Shown: positions 7,137-14,020 of the stretch, piece after piece
How positions within the stretch are numbered: position 1 is the stretch's first letter
Layout of the letters: the number at the start of each line of letters is the position of its first letter
From: JABMRP01 sp964444795
Lineage (GTDB): Bacteria > Planctomycetota > Planctomycetia > Pirellulales > Thermoguttaceae
Direction: 5' to 3'
Assembly: GCA_964444795.1 (NCBI GenBank)
Contig: CAYUIQ010000226.1
Location: forward strand, 1-14,020
DNA length: 14,020 nucleotides
The notes under the pieces: model-generated
Told to the model about the DNA's origin: nothing
Seen by the model: the letters and a program-made list of their open reading frames with translations, nothing else
Database searches by the model: none
Translations under genes and position numbers: made by a program

Positions 7137-7165
7137 ATTGTAGCCGGCAGATGCCGCAGTGTCAA
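7137..7165 (-). promoter_or_regulatory. Near-consensus sigma70 promoter for tetR-adaptor operon
   Basis: On the minus strand TTGACA (7160-7165), exactly 17 nt, then TACAAT (7137-7142): six of six and five of six consensus bases with ideal spacing. The start site is expected near 7130, leaving a leader of about 49 nt to the ATG at 7081. The palindrome at 7113-7130 abuts it. A promoter this strong fits a gene held off by a repressor. Confidence 0.82.
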
Positions 7166-7167
7166 TG

Positions 7168-7192
7168 GCGGTGGCCCCCAAGTGGCCACTGC
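7168..7192 (+). ncRNA. Stem-loop upstream of an orphan terminator, possible small RNA or leader
   Basis: GCGGTGGCC (7168-7176) pairs with GGCCACTGC (7184-7192), nine pairs with one G-T wobble and a 7-nt loop. An alternative pairing CCGCAGT (7154-7160) with ACTGCGG (7188-7194) competes, and GGCGGT (7167-7172) could also pair with ACCGCC (7209-7214). With the terminator 24 nt downstream this could be the body of a short plus-strand RNA. It matches no riboswitch or RNA family I can name, and no clear plus-strand promoter is visible. Confidence 0.28.
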
Positions 7193-7215
7193 GGAACGAA
7201 TACGGAAAACCGCCC

Positions 7216-7250
7216 AAGGCAGCCCCGGAGTGATTTCGGGGCTGCCTTTT
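7216..7250 (+). terminator. Strong intrinsic terminator with no gene in front
   Basis: A perfect 12-bp stem (7216-7227 with 7237-7248), GC-rich, with a 9-nt loop, ends in a TTTT tract (7247-7250) on the plus strand. The minus-strand reading lacks a T-tract, so direction is plus. The nearest coding DNA upstream is the oppositely directed tetR gene, so it must end a short RNA starting within about 100 bp, attenuate a long kinase leader, or block read-through of antisense transcription. Confidence 0.8.
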
Positions 7251-7451
7251 CCATGCGCGGTGGGGCCCCGGAGCGAAGGCCCGCAACTCTTCGGCCACCC
7301 GTGCCCCGATTTTTCATGAGAAAGCACTCCATGGGGGGGTCGACGTACCGCCTGGCCGCAACGTACCCTTCATTGTAGCGGGCCGTTCCACGGGGAACGG
7401 GCGGAGTCACTTTCTCGCATTGGCTTCCCCACTTCTCGGGGGGGCATCGTC

Positions 7452-10205
7452 ATGAATATCGGTACCAAACTCGTTCTCGGCGTTTCGACGATGGCACTGG
7501 CCATTGCAGCGGTGGGTTACTATTCGGTGGCCCACCTGGAACGTGCGTCGTTGAATTCGATCGGGACCGATCTCAGCAATCAGGCCGCGCTGGCCGTCAG
7601 CGAAATCGACTTGAACGTCTACGATCGGCTTGAAGAGCTGCGCTGGTATGCCGAGACCGTTCGGCTCGCCGAACAACTGGGCGACTCCAACGAGCGGTTC
7701 GATCAAATGCCGGATCGTGACCGCGACCAGCGGATCGAGTCTGTTGACGGCGACTGGACGGCCGGCAAGCAGGCACCGGCTATCGACGCTATTCTGGACA
7801 ACGATCTGTCGTCGGAACTTCGGCGTCACGCGGAGTATCTCAGCCGAGAGAACGGATACGTCGTATTCGCCGAACTGTACGTTGCCAACAAGTACGGTAC
7901 AATCGCCGGATCCACCGGCCGAACCAGCGACTACTTGCAGGCCGACGAATCGTGGTACCAGGAAGCGATTACCGAGAAGACGGGATGGATCGGTCCGGTC
8001 GAGTACGACCGAAGCTCCGAATCGCTTTCGCTGGACATCGTCGTCCCACTGTTCGACTCCCAAGAGGAATTCTCAGGAATCCTCAAGGGAGTGCTCAACG
8101 TCGAAGACGTGCAGAGGATCGTTGCGCTGATTCAGAAGCAATCTCGTTATCGCCGCACGCGGGCCTATTTGGTCGACGGGGCGGGAAAGGCCGTATTTCA
8201 GAGCAATGCGGAAGTCTCCCCGACTGCGGAGCACGACGTTCCCTTGGCCGAGTTCGGCACGAATCTGGAAGATCGGCCGGCCGTGGCGGAGGCGGTCAGG
8301 GGTGGCGACGGATTCCGTGTCTTCGAGCAAGACGGCAGGGAAATCCTCGCCGTTTTCAGCCGTTCCAAGGGTTACGACAATCGCCGGCCGCTCGGTTGGA
8401 CTCTGGTCGTCGAGTATGACCGGGAGGACGTGCTGCACGACGTGCTGGTCGCCAAACGGTCGCTCATGGCAGCCTGGCTCGTCGCCACGGTGCTGGCCGT
8501 GTTGGGTGGCCTGTGGCTGGCCCGATCGATCTCCAGACCGATCAAGAAACTTACCCAGATCGCTTCCGACATCGCCGCCGGCAACTTCAACGCCCGGGTC
8601 GAGTCGACCGTCGGCGGCGATGAAATCGCCAGATTGGGTGAGACGTTCAACGAGATGACGCGGCATCTTATGGATGCCAACGTCCGCTTGGCGCGGCGGA
8701 AGGGAGAGTTGGAGGTAGCCGCCGTCGCGGAGGAGGAAGCCCATCGGTCGCTCCAACTACAAACCTTCGCCTTGCGGCGCAGTGAAGAGCAACTGGCCGA
8801 GTTTCGCCGGTTTGCCGAAGCGTCGGGCCAGGGACTGGGGATGGCCGACCTCGACCAGCAAATGACCTACGTCAACCCGACGCTCTGCCGGATCATTGGC
8901 GAAGAGCACTTGGAAGACGTGCTCGGAACGACGTTGCTCGATTACTATCCCGAGGAATTGCGGGCGAAACTGGAGTCGGAGGTCATTCCCACGGTGCTGC
9001 GCGAGGACCAGTGGACCGGGGAACTCGCTCTGGTAACCCGCGAGGGAAAGGTCACGCCCACGCTGGAGAACTTCTTTCTGATTCGCGACGAGGAGGGTAA
9101 TCCTTCGCATCTGGCCGACGTCGTGACCGATATAACCGAGCGGAAGAAGGCCGAAGAAGCCCTGCGGCAAAGCCACGAAGAATTGCAGGCCATCTACGAT
9201 GGAATGCCCGACGGAATGCTCATGGCGGACGTCGAAACAAAACGATTCGTCGGCGCCAACCCGGCGATCTGCCGCATGGTCGGCTACACGGCCGACGAAT
9301 TGCTGGGAATGTCGGTCATGGACCTCCACACCAAGAAGGACTTGCCCGAGGTGTTGGAGACGTTTCGCAGGCAGGCGGAGAACCTGATCGACCGGGCGGA
9401 GAACATACCCGTGTTGCGCAAGGACGGCACCGTTTTCTACGCCGATATTGCCAACAGCGCGGTGATTTATCGCCAGGGACACTGCATCATCGGTTTCTTT
9501 CGCGATATCACCGAGCGGAAGCGGTCCGAAGAAGCTCTCCAGAAGGAACGGGAAGCCCTGAAACATCTGCTCGAGGCAAGCGACCGGCAACGCCAACTCA
9601 TCGCCTACGACATCCACGACGGGCTGGCCCAGCAATTGGCCGGTTCGATCATGCAACTCGAAGCGGCCGAACAACTCCAGGCCGATCATCCCGACCAGGC
9701 CAGAAATTCCTGCGAGACCGGCCTGAAGATGTTGCGGCAGAGCTTGAGCGAGGCGCGCCGGCTGATCAGCGGGTTGCGTCCGCCGATCATCGACGAAATG
9801 GGGATCGTGCCGGCCATCGAGCACATGATCGAAGGCCTCTCCGGCGACTCGGTCCCGATGATTGAATTCTCCGGCAACGCGTCGATCGGACGACTGGCGC
9901 CGGCCATGGAAAACACGCTCTTCCGCATCGTCCAAGAGAGTCTCACCAACGCCTGCCGATACAGCAAGAGCGACAAGGTGCGGATCGAACTGAGCCAGCG
10001 GGACGACCGGATTCGGCTCGTCGTGCGCGACTGGGGTATCGGTTTCGATACCGCCAACGTGCGACTCGGTTGCCATGGAGTGGAAGGCGTGCGCCAGCGG
10101 GCTCGCGCGCTGGGCGGACACGCCACCGTCGAAAGCGGACCGAAACGGGGAACTCGAATCACCGTCGAATTGCCCCTGGAGGGCAACGGAGAAGAGACGG
10201 CCTAG
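7452..10205 (+). CDS. Membrane sensor histidine kinase, NarL-type (HisKA_3), with HAMP and two PAS domains
   Basis: A 917-aa hybrid-free sensor kinase. Order: TM1 about 5-27; a large periplasmic sensor about 28-335 of dCache type, with the WYQEAITEKTGWIGPVEYD motif (168-186) typical of that fold; TM2 about 338-357; HAMP 358-410 (SRPIKKL, GGDEIARLGETFNEM); a coiled coil about 411-450; PAS 1 about 450-565 and PAS 2 about 572-692, each ending in a DITERK linker; a HisKA_3 dimerisation helix with phospho-acceptor His722 in AYDIHDGLAQQL; and a HATPase with N-box VQESLTNACRYS (827-838, Asn833), DWGIGFD (860-866) and GVEGVRQRARALGG (876-889). All catalytic motifs are present. The partner should be a NarL/FixJ-type response regulator, but none is adjacent, so it is an orphan here. 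Signal unknown; dCache domains often bind amino acids or other small molecules. Confidence 0.93.
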   Translation: MNIGTKLVLGVSTMALAIAAVGYYSVAHLERASLNSIGTDLSNQAALAVSEIDLNVYDRLEELRWYAETVRLAEQLGDSNERFDQMPDRDRDQRIESVDGDWTAGKQAPAIDAILDNDLSSELRRHAEYLSRENGYVVFAELYVANKYGTIAGSTGRTSDYLQADESWYQEAITEKTGWIGPVEYDRSSESLSLDIVVPLFDSQEEFSGILKGVLNVEDVQRIVALIQKQSRYRRTRAYLVDGAGKAVFQSNAEVSPTAEHDVPLAEFGTNLEDRPAVAEAVRGGDGFRVFEQDGREILAVFSRSKGYDNRRPLGWTLVVEYDREDVLHDVLVAKRSLMAAWLVATVLAVLGGLWLARSISRPIKKLTQIASDIAAGNFNARVESTVGGDEIARLGETFNEMTRHLMDANVRLARRKGELEVAAVAEEEAHRSLQLQTFALRRSEEQLAEFRRFAEASGQGLGMADLDQQMTYVNPTLCRIIGEEHLEDVLGTTLLDYYPEELRAKLESEVIPTVLREDQWTGELALVTREGKVTPTLENFFLIRDEEGNPSHLADVVTDITERKKAEEALRQSHEELQAIYDGMPDGMLMADVETKRFVGANPAICRMVGYTADELLGMSVMDLHTKKDLPEVLETFRRQAENLIDRAENIPVLRKDGTVFYADIANSAVIYRQGHCIIGFFRDITERKRSEEALQKEREALKHLLEASDRQRQLIAYDIHDGLAQQLAGSIMQLEAAEQLQADHPDQARNSCETGLKMLRQSLSEARRLISGLRPPIIDEMGIVPAIEHMIEGLSGDSVPMIEFSGNASIGRLAPAMENTLFRIVQESLTNACRYSKSDKVRIELSQRDDRIRLVVRDWGIGFDTANVRLGCHGVEGVRQRARALGGHATVESGPKRGTRITVELPLEGNGEETA

Positions 10206-11998
10206 GTCCGAACGCTGAACTCCAGCTTCCAGCGCCGGTCGGTCTTCGTGCCGGCGCACCATAGTTCGAACATGCCTAACTCGGTCACCGCACAGTGAAA
10301 CCGCACGGGAACATACTCTTCTTCGATGCGGTCGTCGGCCTCCAGCGTGGTTTGAATCGAATCGGTCTCGACCAACTCGTCCTCGGTCCATCGATCGAGC
10401 ACGTCGCCGGATCGGTCTTCCTTGCGAACCGAGGAACTGAAGAAGCGAAACACGGCCGGCTGACCCACGACCAGACCGATTTCGCCGGAGGGGACATCGG
10501 CCGCCGTGCCTTCTTCCATCCCCATCGGCGCCACGCACAGCGCCCGGAGCGGACGAGGAGCCCCCGGCACCGCCAGCCCGGCCGTCTCGATGCCCACGTA
10601 ATACGATCGGGCCGTTCCGCCGCGGATTCGCACCCCCCCGTGTCGCTTCACCCAACCGTAATGCGCGGCGCCCCGGGCGACCGCGTAGTCGAGGTCCGGA
10701 TCGCCCCGGAGCAACTGGGGCGATTGCTCGGCGTCGAACCAATCGCCCATGGTTTCCAACAGCCGGTCGCGGAAGGGCTCGGCTTTGAACACGCCGCCGT
10801 TGAACAAGACGTGCGTCGGCCGCGCCGGACCCTCCGACTCGTTACCGTGAGCCTGTAGAAACGCCGCCAGATGCCGGGTGACCGCCGGGTCCGACTCGAA
10901 CGGCAGACCAAGTTCCTGAAAACCCGACACCTGCCGCCGGGCCGGACGATCGGCCGGCCCGCACGCGGGAAAGAAACCCTCGATCAACAGTTCGGCCATC
11001 TCCCGGCGATTGACCTCCAGCGAAACGGTTCCGCCGATCAACCGGCTGCCGCGTCCCAGCACGGAGATCGAATGGACCTCCGGTCCCTCGGCCGCAAGCA
11101 GCGCTTCCTTGGCCGCCCGGCACGAATGCCACAGAGCGACCGACTGCCAGGGATCGAGCGTGACGCCCTGCTCGGCAAAACGCCCGGCCAGGTGATGGGC
11201 CATCGCCAGATCCATGTTGTCGCCGCCGACCAATAGGTGGTTGCCAACGGCAATGCGCTGCAATTGCAGCTCGCCTTCGTCTTCGGTCACGCCGACCAGC
11301 GACAGGTCGGTCGTGCCGCCGCCGACGTCGCAGACCAGCAGCTTGTCGCCGAGGGCAAGCGTCTGCCGCCAGCGATCGCCCCGATCGGCAAGCCAGGCGT
11401 AGACGGCCGCCTGCGGCTCTTCGAGCAAGACGAGGTTCTCGGGCAGACCCGCGGCCAGCGCGGCCTCGCGCGTAAGCTTTCGCGCGGCGGCGTCGAACGA
11501 GGCGGGAACCGTGAGCACGACCTGTTGCTCGACGACGGGCGCCTCGGGAAAGGCGTCTTGCCAGGCATCGACCAGATGTTCGAGATAGTGGCGCGAGGCA
11601 GTCACGGGAGAGATCTTGGCGACTTCCTCCGGTGCGCCCCACGGCAAGATCGGGCGATGGCGGTCGACCTGACTGTGTGCCAGCCACGACTTGGCCGCTC
11701 CCACGGTGCGGTCGGGCACTTCGGCCGCCTGTCGTCGCGCGAATTCACCCACGGAAAACTCGCGTCCCTCGGCCCAAGGCAAGTCGAGCGCCCCGCCGCC
11801 CGTCTCGTGCCCGCTGGCCAGATAGGCAAACGACGGCAGCGCCCGCCGCGACTCGATCGTTCCCGAAGCCACCAGTTGCGGTACGGCCAACAACTCGACT
11901 CGCGGCGAATCGCTATTCTCCGAGTCCTCCAACGGCGCATAAGCGATCACGCTGTTGGTCGTCCCCAGGTCAATTCCCAAAACATACTGCGCTGTCAT
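10202..11998 (-). CDS. Divergent Hsp70-family protein (short, DUF2760-associated)
   Basis: A 598-aa cytoplasmic Hsp70-like ATPase. The nucleotide-binding fold is complete: phosphate 1 GIDLGTTNS (8-16), LEEPQAAVYAW (192-202), phosphate 2 VCDVGGGTTDLSL (222-234), adenosine motif VLFNGGVF (397-404), and DPDLDYAVARGAAHYG (433-448). The ATPase half is about 65 residues longer than in DnaK. After it there is no DVLLLDVTPL-type linker, only GVRIRGGTARSYYVGIETAG (455-474), which aligns with the start of the DnaK substrate domain, then about 125 beta-rich residues and no helical lid. This is the YegD/DnaK-related type, not the housekeeping chaperone. It ends a four-gene operon, 24 bp after DUF2760, and its stop codon shares CTAG (10202-10205) with the convergent kinase gene. 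No GrpE or J-domain gene is present. Client unknown. Confidence 0.9.
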   Translation of the reverse strand: MTAQYVLGIDLGTTNSVIAYAPLEDSENSDSPRVELLAVPQLVASGTIESRRALPSFAYLASGHETGGGALDLPWAEGREFSVGEFARRQAAEVPDRTVGAAKSWLAHSQVDRHRPILPWGAPEEVAKISPVTASRHYLEHLVDAWQDAFPEAPVVEQQVVLTVPASFDAAARKLTREAALAAGLPENLVLLEEPQAAVYAWLADRGDRWRQTLALGDKLLVCDVGGGTTDLSLVGVTEDEGELQLQRIAVGNHLLVGGDNMDLAMAHHLAGRFAEQGVTLDPWQSVALWHSCRAAKEALLAAEGPEVHSISVLGRGSRLIGGTVSLEVNRREMAELLIEGFFPACGPADRPARRQVSGFQELGLPFESDPAVTRHLAAFLQAHGNESEGPARPTHVLFNGGVFKAEPFRDRLLETMGDWFDAEQSPQLLRGDPDLDYAVARGAAHYGWVKRHGGVRIRGGTARSYYVGIETAGLAVPGAPRPLRALCVAPMGMEEGTAADVPSGEIGLVVGQPAVFRFFSSSVRKEDRSGDVLDRWTEDELVETDSIQTTLEADDRIEEEYVPVRFHCAVTELGMFELWCAGTKTDRRWKLEFSVRT

Positions 11999-12022
11999 GA
12001 CAAATCGTCTATTCCCTAGTCC

Positions 12023-12571
12023 CTACTTCAATTCCACTTCCCCCGGTGCCACGACTCGCACCGCTTCCTTGCTGCCCGACCACTGGGCCAGTTCGCACTT
12101 GGCGGCCTCCCAGCCGTGGTGGACCAGCGTGCCGTGGTATGGCGGTTCGCCCGTCACGTTGCCGGTCAGGTGATAGCGGCCCGGGTCGAATCCCTGGGGC
12201 ACGTCGATCCGCGCGCCTTCTTCGCCGAGCAACGTGGACTGAAAGGCGAAGAGCCGTTCCAGCGTATTGCGGCAGTCGCGATGCACGTCGCGCGCCACGG
12301 CGCCGACTTGGGCGTCGCTGAACCCGGAGAGCGATTCCTTGATGAAGTCGATGAACCGTGCTTCGCGCTGCAGCGTGGCCAGCAGAGTGAGGGCTTCGCT
12401 ACGAACCGGGACGGCCGGTTTGCGAGGTGCGACCGGCTTGGGCTTGGCGGCCGGCGTGCCCCTGCCCGACTCGGGCGTTTGCTCGCCGGCCAAGATCCGC
12501 CGAACCCGCTCGGCCACCTCGCCGCTGAACAGAACACGGAAGAAGACGCGTATCGCCGTGATAAGATGCAT
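12023..12571 (-). CDS. DUF2760 family protein
   Basis: A 182-aa protein of unknown function. It has an N-terminal amphipathic or weakly hydrophobic helix (LITAIRVFFRVLF, 3-15) followed by a basic stretch, which could touch a membrane; a proline-lysine linker (31-58); and a conserved C-terminal domain with ALTLLATLQREARFIDFIKE (60-79), SDAQVGAVARDVHRDCR, and the DUF2760 signature DPGRYHLTGNVTGEPPYHGTL (129-149) then HHGWEAAKCELAQW and VVAPGEVEL at the end. DUF2760 genes are commonly found beside Hsp70 homologues, as here, so an accessory or client role to the Hsp70 is the likely function. The start is 9 bp after the AIM24 stop, and a GAGG site overlaps that stop codon. Confidence 0.85.
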   Translation of the reverse strand: MHLITAIRVFFRVLFSGEVAERVRRILAGEQTPESGRGTPAAKPKPVAPRKPAVPVRSEALTLLATLQREARFIDFIKESLSGFSDAQVGAVARDVHRDCRNTLERLFAFQSTLLGEEGARIDVPQGFDPGRYHLTGNVTGEPPYHGTLVHHGWEAAKCELAQWSGSKEAVRVVAPGEVELK

Positions 12572-12580
12572 GACGTAACC

Positions 12581-13252
12581 TCAGTCTTTTTTCGACTCGA
12601 CCAGTCGGAACGGATGGACCCAGTCGGCCAGCGAGATCGAGCTGCGCGACTGCACCCAGATACGCCCGGTGCCGGTAAATTGCAGCAGCAGTTGGTCGGA
12701 GAAGAGGAAGGATCGGATCTTCCGCGCCCGAGTGATGCGGTACTGGAGCGTCGATTCCCAGGCAACGATGTAGCCGTTGTCGACCGTGTACCGCCCGTCG
12801 ACTTGTACTTCCTGGACGTCGCCGTAGCCGCTGAAGAAGAGCGTGCCCGTGCCGGTGGTACGTAGGGCGAAAAGACCTTCGTTGAAGAACCCCTTCAGGC
12901 CCTGCCATTTGCTATCGCACTGGATCCCCTCGGTCGAGGCCAGGTAGGCGCCCTTTTCCAGCAGCAAGTCGCCGCCGTCCAGCTCGTACGGGACGACGTC
13001 GCCGGCCGCCGGCGGAGCGAAACTGATCGACGCCCCGGCGCCTTCGGCGGTGAACGTATTCTGGAAGAAGCTCTCGCCGGCCAGCAGCTTGCGCTTCAAA
13101 CCGCCGAGCATCCCCCCGCGGGTCGACGTCTTCGTCTTGATCGGGCCTTCCATCCAAGCCATGGCCCCCGACTCGGCGGCGATCGTTTCACCCGCCTCAA
13201 GATCGACGCCAAGGACCGCGAAACCCGGTCCGCACTGTATGTTGTACTGCAT
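12581..13252 (-). CDS. AIM24/TIGR00266 family protein, second copy
   Basis: A 223-aa beta-rich protein of the AIM24 (DUF124, TIGR00266) family, whose bacterial function is not established; the yeast namesake is a mitochondrial inner-membrane protein. Family motifs: LEAGETIAAESGAM (18-31), TRGGMLGGLKRKL (44-56), FFQNTFTA (62-69), WQGLKGFFNEGLF (116-128), GTGTLFFSGYGD (134-145), VDGRYTVDNGYIVAWE (151-166), and FTGTGRIWVQSR (192-203). No signal peptide or clear transmembrane helix. It starts 3 bp after the stop of its paralogue, with an AGGAG site inside that gene's last codons, so the two are probably translated together. The two copies match in motif order but differ widely outside it, implying an old duplication and possible hetero-oligomer. 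Confidence 0.9.
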   Translation of the reverse strand: MQYNIQCGPGFAVLGVDLEAGETIAAESGAMAWMEGPIKTKTSTRGGMLGGLKRKLLAGESFFQNTFTAEGAGASISFAPPAAGDVVPYELDGGDLLLEKGAYLASTEGIQCDSKWQGLKGFFNEGLFALRTTGTGTLFFSGYGDVQEVQVDGRYTVDNGYIVAWESTLQYRITRARKIRSFLFSDQLLLQFTGTGRIWVQSRSSISLADWVHPFRLVESKKD

Positions 13253-13255
13253 GAC

Positions 13256-13945
13256 CTAGGAACTCCTTTTGGGCAGTTTCGGGCCGAGCAGGCCGCCGAA
13301 TTCTTTGGGGTTGTGCGACTGGACGAGGATCTTCCCCCGTCCGGAGAAACGCAACGCGATGCCTTCGCCGGAGAGCCACGACTGCAACCACGAACGGCCC
13401 GCCTTGCTGACCGAGTAGGACAACGTCTCGCTGAAGGCGACCACGTGGCCCGTGTCGACGATCAGTTCGCCGTCGACCTCGTGTTCGGCGATCCGCCCGA
13501 AGGCGCTGACCAGCAGCGGACCCGTGCCGTGGACCTCGACGAAGAACAGGGCCTCGCCGCTGAAGAAGCCTTTGAACCCCTGGAACTGGGTGTCGATTTG
13601 CAGATCGGCGCCCGAGGCCAGGTAACTTCCTCCGGCGCAAATCCACCGCGTCTCGGGCGTCACGTCGATCCGCCGCACGCCGCCCAGGTGAACCGGTGCC
13701 AAGCCAACCTCGCCGGGCCGTGAATCGGTCACCTGATAGGTGGAGAAGAAGAAATTCTCCTTGGCGATCATCCGTTTCAACCCACCGAGGATACCACCCC
13801 GGCCGCGAGTCTTCGTGGTCACGTTGATGTCGATATTACTGGAGGCCCGATACATGGCGCCGGATTCGGAGACGAGCTGTTCGCCCGGTTCGAGATGGAC
13901 CAGTGCGGAAGAGAAGGCTCCGCGATCCGCGATTTCGATATTCAC
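13256..13945 (-). CDS. AIM24/TIGR00266 family protein, first copy
   Basis: A 229-aa paralogue of the next gene. I choose the GTG at 13945 because AGGAAGG precedes it by about 11 nt and family members begin almost directly at this NIEIADRGAFSS strand; an in-frame ATG at 13987 would add 14 unconserved residues. Motifs: LEPGEQLVSESGAMY (18-32), GRGGILGGLKRMI (48-60), FFFSTYQ (65-71), FQGFKGFFSGEALFF (121-135), GTGPLLVSAFG (140-150), VDGELIVDTGHVVAF (157-171), and FSGRGKILVQS (200-210). No signal peptide. It is the first gene seen in the AIM24-AIM24-DUF2760-Hsp70 operon; further members may lie beyond the right edge. Confidence 0.88.
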   Translation of the reverse strand: MNIEIADRGAFSSALVHLEPGEQLVSESGAMYRASSNIDINVTTKTRGRGGILGGLKRMIAKENFFFSTYQVTDSRPGEVGLAPVHLGGVRRIDVTPETRWICAGGSYLASGADLQIDTQFQGFKGFFSGEALFFVEVHGTGPLLVSAFGRIAEHEVDGELIVDTGHVVAFSETLSYSVSKAGRSWLQSWLSGEGIALRFSGRGKILVQSHNPKEFGGLLGPKLPKRSS

Positions 13946-14020
13946 TTGTCTGATTTCCTTCCTCGTGGAAAAAGGGGACAGGTACATTTTGTGCGAAGCA
14001 CCCTCCGGGCCGTTCCGGCA

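Larger units (their letters stand above)
7143..7451. other. Non-coding region between divergent tetR and histidine kinase genes
   Basis: No credible coding frame. Contents: part of the tetR promoter at the left end, a hairpin at 7168-7192, a strong plus-strand terminator at 7216-7250, then about 200 bp before the kinase start that contains a further perfect stem CCGTTCC (7383-7389) / GGAACGG (7394-7400) with a 4-nt loop. A run of seven G at 7438-7444 ends 7 nt before the kinase ATG and is the only ribosome-binding-like sequence. I see no convincing -35/-10 pair for the kinase. Confidence 0.6.

Noticed and set aside
7250..7451. Promoter for the sensor kinase
   Set aside because: Only weak matches such as TCGACG to TACCCT near 7339-7368 were found, not enough to support a call.
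8757..10742. Long minus-strand open frame of about 660 codons antisense to the kinase and Hsp70 genes
   Set aside because: It lies opposite clearly recognisable kinase domains and its translation, rich in Arg, Gly and His, shows no domain. It is a codon-bias shadow of GC-rich DNA.

Overview
The window is high-GC DNA (long spurious open frames run antisense to most real genes) with a gene content typical of Planctomycetes, most likely Pirellulales or a near relative. The taxonomic pointers are the secretin-like STN protein with an Asp-Pro-Phe-rich linker, the Calx-beta repeat fragment, and the AIM24/DUF2760/Hsp70 gene set. This assignment is inference from protein style; no rRNA or other phylogenetic marker is present. 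I see no tRNA, rRNA, CRISPR array, transposase or insertion sequence.

Layout, left to right. (1) Positions 1-239, minus strand: a fragment of a Calx-beta repeat protein that runs off the left edge and begins in mid-domain. (2) 299-3064, plus strand: a two-gene catabolic pair, an iron-dependent alcohol dehydrogenase and a CoA-acylating (methyl)malonate-semialdehyde dehydrogenase-type enzyme; together they could oxidise a 3-hydroxy acid or similar alcohol to an acyl-CoA. (3) 3159-4907, minus strand: an exported secretin-like protein, with a candidate promoter and inverted repeat just upstream. (4) 5067-7081, minus strand: a TetR regulator and a lipoprotein membrane-fusion (HlyD/RND adaptor) protein whose start and stop codons overlap as ATGA. 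Upstream lies a near-perfect sigma70 promoter (TTGACA-N17-TACAAT) followed at once by an 18-bp palindrome, a strong candidate for the TetR operator. No pump gene is adjacent. (5) 7143-7451: a non-coding stretch with a strong plus-strand intrinsic terminator that has no gene in front of it, a candidate small RNA or attenuated leader. (6) 7452-10205, plus strand: a large membrane sensor histidine kinase (periplasmic sensor, HAMP, two PAS, NarL-type kinase core) with no response regulator beside it. (7) 10202-13945, minus strand: a compact operon of two AIM24-family paralogues, a DUF2760 protein and a short divergent Hsp70. It converges on the kinase so tightly that one CTAG supplies both stop codons.

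The part closest to an undescribed system is the AIM24-AIM24-DUF2760-Hsp70 operon. Its members lie 3, 9 and 24 bp apart. The Hsp70 lacks a canonical linker and lid, no J-protein or GrpE gene is present, and the partners have no established bacterial function. The second candidate is the TetR/adaptor unit with its unexplained terminator-bearing upstream region.
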